The notes under the pieces are model-generated. The model was not told where the DNA came from. It did not search any database and saw only the letters and a list, made by a program, of their open reading frames with translations. A stretch of DNA of 11,704 nt from an uncultured Clostridia bacterium (GTDB taxonomy: Bacteria; Bacillota; Clostridia; Lachnospirales; Lachnospiraceae), in assembly GCA_947304065.1 (NCBI GenBank), contig CAMZAI010000079.1, forward strand, positions 1-11,704, read 5' to 3'. Positions 7,868 to 11,704 of this stretch are shown one piece after another (position 1 is the first letter of the stretch; each line of letters opens with the position of its first letter). A program made the translations under genes and the position numbers.

Positions 7868-10096
7868 ATGAAGATAACCTCATTACTGATCAAAAACTTC
7901 AAGACTATCCGTGAGATGAACATCGACGACATCGAAGATGCTCTTATCATCGTGGGTAAAAACAGTACAGGTAAGACTACGATCCTGCATGCTATCCTTG
8001 CGATCGCCGGGCAGTACCAGATCAAGGTCACGGACTTCAACAGCCCGGAGCGCAACATCGAGATCGCGGTCAAGCTCGAGATAAGCGACGAAGACATCAG
8101 GAATTTCTATAACAACGGCGTCGTAAGCATCTATAAGACCTTCAGCATGTGGTACGAAGACTTCTGCAAGCAGCTTCCCACATTTAAGCGCAAGGAATCG
8201 GATTTCGACGAATATGCCGCGTATGAGACGCTGACGCCCGACAGAGACGACATCGGCGGAATCCTCGATTTCGTATTTGTAGCTGATTCGGAGCTTAAGA
8301 CCAGATATTCGGACGGCGTGAACAAGTCCAATCCCGTTATCGCCGAAGTGCTCCCGAAGGTTCATTTCATCGACCACAGACGTAATGTTAAGGATATCCA
8401 GGACGAGATATTCAGCGCGGAATCAAAGAACGCGCTGAAGGGCGTAAGGGAAAACCTGTGTCTGAAAGACGACGCGAAGCAATGTACAGACTGCTTTAAG
8501 TGCATAAAAGAGATAAAAGAGAAGACACCCGAGGAGCTCTCGATCCTAGAGAGTATGAGGCTTCTCGAATATAAGATACTTCAGGTCAATCTTGATTCCT
8601 TCATGGACAAGCTGAACAAGTTCTACGTCCGCAACAGCGGAAGACAGCAGGATATCAAGTTCGTAATGAACCTGAATAACAAGGACCTGATAAAGCTCGA
8701 CACGATCGTTCTGAACAAGGACAGGTACGGCGCGGACTCGATCAATACGCTTTCCGCCGGAGCGAAGAGTATATATATCCTGTCGCTGCTGGAGGCTTAT
8801 TCCGAAGAAAACAGCACTATGCCTTCGATCATCATGATCGAGGATCCCGAGATCTATCTCCATCCTTCGATGCAGAAGACTGCGAGTGAGATACTTTACA
8901 GACTTTCGAAAAAGAACCAGGTATTTTTCTCGACACACTCGCCGAACCTTATATTCAATTTTAATTCAAAGCAGATTAAACAAATTGTCCTCGATGAGGA
9001 TTACAACAGCGTGATCAACGAAAACACCGACATTGACAAGATCCTCGACGATCTCGGCTACTCGGCGAACGACCTGATGAACGTTAACTTTGTATTCATC
9101 GTCGAGGGTAAGCAGGACAGCTCGAGACTGCCTCTGCTGCTCAAGAAATACTACTCGGAGGTATACAACGAGGACGGCACGCTGCAGCGCATTTCCATTG
9201 TTACGACGAACAGCTGCACGAACATCAAGACCTATGCGAACCTCAAGTATATCAACCAGCTGTACTTAAAAGACCAGTTCCTGATGATCAGGGACAGCGA
9301 CGGCAAGAACCCCGAGACTTTGGTCAAGCAGCTGTGCAAGTATTACGACGACAGGGCGCTCGAGGACGTTAATTCGCTCCCGAGGATCCAGCCGCGCAAT
9401 ATTCTTATCCTCAAGTATTATTCGTTCGAGAACTATTTCCTCAATCCCGCGGTTATGACGCAGATCGGCGTAATTGGGTATGAGGAAGAGTTTTACAATA
9501 CGCTGTTTGAGAAGTACAAGGCCTATCTCTACAAGCTCGCGAGCGCAAAGAACATGCGCCAGGTGACAGGCCTCAACATCCGTACGAAGGACGATCTGAA
9601 GAAGAACATCGAGACTTTCAAGATCTACATGCGCGGACACAATCTCTTCGATATTTTCTACGGAAGATATAAGGGAGAGAAGCAGACCGAGATCCTCGAG
9701 AAGTACATCGAGGTTGCTCCGAAGTCAGACTTCGCCGACATCCTGAACGCTATCGACAGGTTCATCTATTTCATGAACCGCAGGATAGACGACAAAGAGG
9801 AGACCGAGAAGAAGCCCGAGTACACCTATCAGAAGCATAAAAAGAAAAAGAAGTATAACCGCAACGGATACGATTATACTTCCAAGTATCGCAATAACAA
9901 CGATCAAAACAACAGGAACGGCAAGGACGGCCAGCATGAGAATCACGGCCAGCACACGAAGCAGCATGTCCAGTTCCAGCCCAAGACCGGCAATTACCAG
10001 TCTTTCGGAGGTAAGAAGAACAGGCGCAGCAATAACTATTCAGACTACAGGGATGATGGTTATTCTGATCTTTCCGATTCTGTTTTTGATGACTGA
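7868..10096 (+). CDS. OLD-family ATP-dependent endonuclease (AAA/ABC-type ATPase plus TOPRIM) with a Cys cluster and disordered tail
   Basis: A 742-residue protein. The ATPase half has Walker A GKNSTGKTT (30-38), an ABC-like signature LSAGAKS (295-301), Walker B IIMIEDPE (321-328) with the EIYLHPS motif, and an H-loop STHSP (355-359). The TOPRIM half has the acidic motif IVEGKQD (411-417, E413) and the D-x-D of RDSDG (475-479), the metal-binding residues of OLD nucleases. YSFENYFL (518-525) resembles a motif seen after TOPRIM in related proteins. Between Walker A and the signature sits C198-x7-C206-x2-C209-x2-C212, a likely zinc or Fe-S site. From about 643 the chain is a Lys/Asn/Tyr/Gly-rich low-complexity tail. 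OLD proteins act on nucleic acids, often in phage defence (P2 Old, GajA), but no GajB-like helicase is adjacent. The gene lies 29 nt after the LRR gene without a terminator, with a G-rich stretch (7858-7863) as the only Shine-Dalgarno candidate. Its last 57 bp overlap the opposite gene. Confidence 0.88.
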   Translation: MKITSLLIKNFKTIREMNIDDIEDALIIVGKNSTGKTTILHAILAIAGQYQIKVTDFNSPERNIEIAVKLEISDEDIRNFYNNGVVSIYKTFSMWYEDFCKQLPTFKRKESDFDEYAAYETLTPDRDDIGGILDFVFVADSELKTRYSDGVNKSNPVIAEVLPKVHFIDHRRNVKDIQDEIFSAESKNALKGVRENLCLKDDAKQCTDCFKCIKEIKEKTPEELSILESMRLLEYKILQVNLDSFMDKLNKFYVRNSGRQQDIKFVMNLNNKDLIKLDTIVLNKDRYGADSINTLSAGAKSIYILSLLEAYSEENSTMPSIIMIEDPEIYLHPSMQKTASEILYRLSKKNQVFFSTHSPNLIFNFNSKQIKQIVLDEDYNSVINENTDIDKILDDLGYSANDLMNVNFVFIVEGKQDSSRLPLLLKKYYSEVYNEDGTLQRISIVTTNSCTNIKTYANLKYINQLYLKDQFLMIRDSDGKNPETLVKQLCKYYDDRALEDVNSLPRIQPRNILILKYYSFENYFLNPAVMTQIGVIGYEEEFYNTLFEKYKAYLYKLASAKNMRQVTGLNIRTKDDLKKNIETFKIYMRGHNLFDIFYGRYKGEKQTEILEKYIEVAPKSDFADILNAIDRFIYFMNRRIDDKEETEKKPEYTYQKHKKKKKYNRNGYDYTSKYRNNNDQNNRNGKDGQHENHGQHTKQHVQFQPKTGNYQSFGGKKNRRSNNYSDYRDDGYSDLSDSVFDD

Positions 10097-11299
10097 TGTA
10101 ACCTGATATTCAACATTGTTTTCGGTAACGGATTCACCTTCGGCGGGGATATGCCCGAGGAGGTGGATCACGTGGCCGGCAATGGAATCGTAATCGTCGG
10201 AAGCAATATCTATTCCGACGGTTTCTTTTATGTCTTCAAGCTTTGTCTGACCTTTCACTTCATAGACTGTATCCGAAACCTTGCTGATCTCGTCCACTTC
10301 GTCCATATCATACTCGTCCCTGATCTCACCGACTATCTCTTCGAGCAGGTCCTCTAACGTTATAAGACCGGCAGTAGCGCCGTATTCGTCCAGAACAACC
10401 GCAACGGAGGTATATTCGCTCCTCATGTCGGTCATGAGCTCTCTGGTCGTTTTCTGTTCGTATGTGAAATAGGGCTTTCGCATGTAGTCCGTGATCTTAA
10501 ACTCTTTTTTGCCGTCGTATTTGATCACGAGATCCTTTGCCCAGATAATGCCGACGATATTGTCCCTTGTTTCTTTGTAAACGGGCATTCTCGAATACTG
10601 CTCGCTGCGGATGACGGAGAGCAGATCCTCGTAGGAGATGTCGTCCGGAACGCAGGTCATGTTGATCGCGGGTACCATAACGTCTTTTGCAACCGTATCG
10701 CCGAAATCCACCACGTTGTTGATCATTTCACGTTCGTCGGACTCAAGGATGCCCTCCTCGTTGCTGACGTCGACCATGGTGAGGAGCTCGTCCTCGGTCA
10801 CCTGCGCGGTCTTTTCGTCGACATTGACGTTAAACAGCTTTAATACGCCGTGTGCGAGTACATTAACGATGAATGTGACCGGAGTCAGAACGGTAACGAG
10901 CAGATTGATAAAAGGAGCGTACCTGTAAGCCACACGCTCCGCCTTCTGAGATGCAAGGGTTTTGGGGGTGATCTCTCCGAAAATGAGAATGATCAGGGTC
11001 AGCACGCCGGTAGCGATACCTACGGCCTTGCTGCCGAAAAGATCTATCATCAGTGTGGTAGTCAAAGCGGAAGCAGCGATATTGACAAGATTATTGCCAA
11101 TCAAGACCGTGGTAAGAAGCTTATTTGAGTTCTCTAAGAGACCGAGCACCATTTTTGCCCGCGAAGAGCCCTCATCCGCATCCGACCTCACACGAAGTTT
11201 GTTCAAAGACATAAATGCCGTTTCAGCAGATGAAAAGAATGAAGATAAAAGTAATAAGATAAAAAGAATTATTAGTCGTCCCACGACGCCTGGTTCCAA
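10040..11299 (-). CDS. HlyC/CorC-family CNNM-CBS membrane protein (putative Mg2+/cation exporter)
   Basis: Read from the TTG at 11299 it has 419 residues, the usual size of this family. The N-terminal CNNM (DUF21) domain has membrane segments at about 7-24, 65-85, 93-108 and 130-150 and the family motifs SSAETAF, LIGNNLVN and FGEITPKTLA. A tandem CBS pair (about 205-325) and a C-terminal CorC/HlyC domain (about 340-419) follow. Relatives (Bacillus MpfA, CorC, human CNNM) extrude Mg2+ or affect Mg2+/Co2+ resistance, with the CBS pair binding adenine nucleotides. The start was chosen because an ATG at 11362 lies inside the -35 box of a near-consensus promoter, so it cannot be on that transcript, and because a purine-rich Shine-Dalgarno sits just before the TTG. 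The GTG at 11308 is too close to that site. The gene is divergent from an MgtE-like gene, which fits magnesium homeostasis. Its 3' end runs 57 bp into the convergent OLD gene. Confidence 0.88.
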   Translation of the reverse strand: MEPGVVGRLIILFILLLLSSFFSSAETAFMSLNKLRVRSDADEGSSRAKMVLGLLENSNKLLTTVLIGNNLVNIAASALTTTLMIDLFGSKAVGIATGVLTLIILIFGEITPKTLASQKAERVAYRYAPFINLLVTVLTPVTFIVNVLAHGVLKLFNVNVDEKTAQVTEDELLTMVDVSNEEGILESDEREMINNVVDFGDTVAKDVMVPAINMTCVPDDISYEDLLSVIRSEQYSRMPVYKETRDNIVGIIWAKDLVIKYDGKKEFKITDYMRKPYFTYEQKTTRELMTDMRSEYTSVAVVLDEYGATAGLITLEDLLEEIVGEIRDEYDMDEVDEISKVSDTVYEVKGQTKLEDIKETVGIDIASDDYDSIAGHVIHLLGHIPAEGESVTENNVEYQVTSVIKNRIGKIRITIIPVV

Positions 11300-11318
11300 A
11301 ATGTTCACACTCCTTTTT
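11297..11318 (-). promoter_or_regulatory. Ribosome binding site deciding a TTG start for the CorC-like gene
   Basis: On the minus strand AAAAAGGAGT (11318 down to 11309) precedes TTG (11299-11297), with 10 nt between GGAG and the start. An in-frame GTG (11308-11306) is only 1 nt from GGAG, and an ATT at 11302 is an unlikely start. TTG is therefore the best choice, and starting there gives a protein beginning Met-Glu-Pro-Gly just before the first membrane segment. Confidence 0.65.
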
Positions 11319-11333
11319 GAATTATTAAGCTTG

Positions 11334-11362
11334 ATTATAAATATTATCGGCAATTTTATCAA
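11334..11362 (-). promoter_or_regulatory. Sigma-A promoter of the CorC-like gene
   Basis: On the minus strand the -35 box TTGATA (11362-11357) and the perfect -10 box TATAAT (11339-11334) are exactly 17 bp apart. Transcription would start near 11327, about 28 nt before the TTG start codon. Confidence 0.85.
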
Positions 11363-11412
11363 TATTCTTTAATTCGAACGATTGAAAGACATGGGGACGG
11401 CAAGCGCGGGTT

Positions 11413-11429
11413 AAATTAAAATTTAATTT
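11413..11429. promoter_or_regulatory. AT-rich palindrome between divergent promoters
   Basis: AAATTAAA (11413-11420) and TTTAATTT (11422-11429) are perfect 8-bp inverted arms around a single A. The palindrome lies 16 bp upstream of the -35 box of the rightward promoter and about 50 bp upstream of the leftward one. It may be an operator or an UP-like element; because it is pure A/T, chance is a fair alternative. Confidence 0.35.
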
Positions 11430-11444
11430 TATGAAGTTTTTTAA

Positions 11445-11473
11445 TTGAAAAATCATGAAAATGGATGTATGAT
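11445..11473 (+). promoter_or_regulatory. Sigma-A promoter of the MgtE-like gene
   Basis: The -35 box TTGAAA (11445-11450) and -10 box TATGAT (11468-11473) are 17 bp apart, each with one mismatch to consensus. The start of transcription would fall near 11480. That leaves a leader of about 120 nt before the MgtE-like start codon at 11603, and this leader contains an upstream ORF. Confidence 0.7.
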
Positions 11474-11508
11474 AAAGGGGCGAATTTTCTTTTGAAGGGG
11501 GTGGTTTT

Positions 11509-11646
11509 ATGAGTACGGATAACGCAGGCAAACCATGCAAAACCGATGTACCGCCACACGAACGTATCATAAAATTTAATACCCGGAAGGAGATTCTAAA
11601 CCATGGAAGATCTTATGGAGAAAATGAGGGAACTCATTGCTGCTAA
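11509..11646 (+). CDS. Probable 45-codon upstream ORF / leader peptide
   Basis: ATG at 11509 is preceded by a strong Shine-Dalgarno-like AAGGGGGTGG (11495-11504), arguably better placed than that of the following gene. The frame stays open for 45 codons and ends at TAA (11644-11646), 41 nt past the MgtE-like start at 11603, in a different frame. The product starts MSTDNAGKPCKT and has Pro-Pro at 15-16 and Cys-Cys at the end; I recognise no family. Because it overlaps the next start codon, its translation could couple to or hinder initiation there. It may be a regulatory leader, as proline-containing leader peptides are for mgtA in enterobacteria, but that parallel is inference. It could also be an untranslated chance frame. 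Confidence 0.45.
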   Translation: MSTDNAGKPCKTDVPPHERIIKFNTRKEILNHGRSYGENEGTHCC

Positions 11647-11704
11647 GTCTTACAAGGAATTCCGTGAGCTCAGTGCCAAGATCAACGAGGCCGATATGGC
11701 TGCG
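11603..11704 (+). CDS. mgtE: MgtE-like magnesium transporter, N-terminal fragment (3' truncated by window end)
   Basis: Only 34 codons are present, in frame to the last base. The helical, charged start (MEDLMEKMRELIAAKSYKEF, then a RELSAKINEADMAA-type segment) matches the opening of the MgtE N domain, where a short helix, a [KR]-x-[FY]-x-E-[LF]-R-E-L segment and an N-x-A-D-[IM]-A motif are typical. MgtE is a Mg2+-gated magnesium channel in which the cytoplasmic N and CBS domains sense Mg2+. A Shine-Dalgarno AAGGAG (11587-11592) lies 10 nt upstream, and an in-frame TAA at 11597-11599 rules out an upstream start. The divergent CNNM/CorC-type gene supports a magnesium role. With so little sequence the identification is provisional. 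Confidence 0.6.
   Translation, partial: MEDLMEKMRELIAAKSYKEFRELSAKINEADMAA

Noticed and set aside
7868..10096. Complete Gabija defence system
   Set aside because: The OLD/TOPRIM protein resembles GajA in layout, but no UvrD-like GajB gene is next to it. The downstream gene is a CNNM-CBS membrane protein on the other strand.
10040..11362. ATG at 11362 as the start of the CorC-like protein
   Set aside because: It lies inside the -35 box of the TTGATA-17-TATAAT promoter and has no Shine-Dalgarno. The extra 21 residues are not typical of the family.
11388..11400. GACATGGGGACGG-like string resembling motifs of dispersed repeats in Bacillota
   Set aside because: Only about 13 nt match and there is no inverted partner or adjacent repeat copy, so a repeat element cannot be supported.
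11480..11602. M-box (ykoK) magnesium riboswitch before the MgtE-like gene
   Set aside because: The predicted leader is only about 120 nt, mostly occupied by an open reading frame, and I see neither the conserved M-box segments nor a terminator hairpin.

Overview
The window reads as part of a chromosome from an anaerobic member of the Bacillota, most likely class Clostridia and possibly a gut or rumen Lachnospiraceae-like organism. The reasons are an [FeFe]-hydrogenase-type sensor, a BspA-type leucine-rich-repeat secreted protein, sigma-A promoters with 17-bp spacers, purine-rich Shine-Dalgarno sites and intermediate GC content. The family-level guess is an inference. No phage, insertion sequence, CRISPR array, tRNA or rRNA is visible.

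Layout. (1) 1-1149 is the 3' part of an L-fucose/L-arabinose isomerase-family gene, closed by a clear intrinsic terminator (1192-1223). (2) A strong promoter (1262-1290) starts a 1048-residue sensor (1358-4504). It joins a ferredoxin-like domain, an H-cluster-binding [FeFe]-hydrogenase domain, an extra four-cysteine FeS domain, a histidine kinase, a receiver and an Hpt domain in one chain. (3) A second promoter, embedded in direct and inverted repeats (4505-4560), starts three closely spaced codirectional genes: a membrane-anchored hybrid kinase (4563-6488), a secreted LRR protein (6507-7838) and an OLD-family ATPase/TOPRIM nuclease (7868-10096). (4) A CorC/HlyC-type CNNM-CBS membrane protein is encoded on the minus strand (10040-11299). 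Its 3' end overlaps the OLD gene tail to tail by 57 bp. (5) Divergent from it, with a well-formed promoter (11445-11473) and a probable 45-codon upstream ORF (11509-11646), begins a gene whose first 34 codons look like a magnesium transporter MgtE (11603 to the window end).

How the parts may work together. The most interesting block is 1358-6488: a cytoplasmic, iron-sulfur, hydrogenase-derived sensor kinase next to a membrane hybrid kinase whose ATP-lid glycines are all replaced. The first carries every module needed for a His-Asp-His phosphorelay and the second looks catalytically weakened. Neither has a DNA-binding or other output domain. A plausible reading is that the hydrogenase-like module senses H2, redox state or O2, and that phosphate is exchanged with the second kinase and an unlinked regulator. 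The LRR protein and OLD nuclease downstream share the transcription direction and may be outputs or mere passengers. The right end looks like a separate magnesium-homeostasis locus, with a CNNM/CorC protein divergent from MgtE and a possible translated leader.
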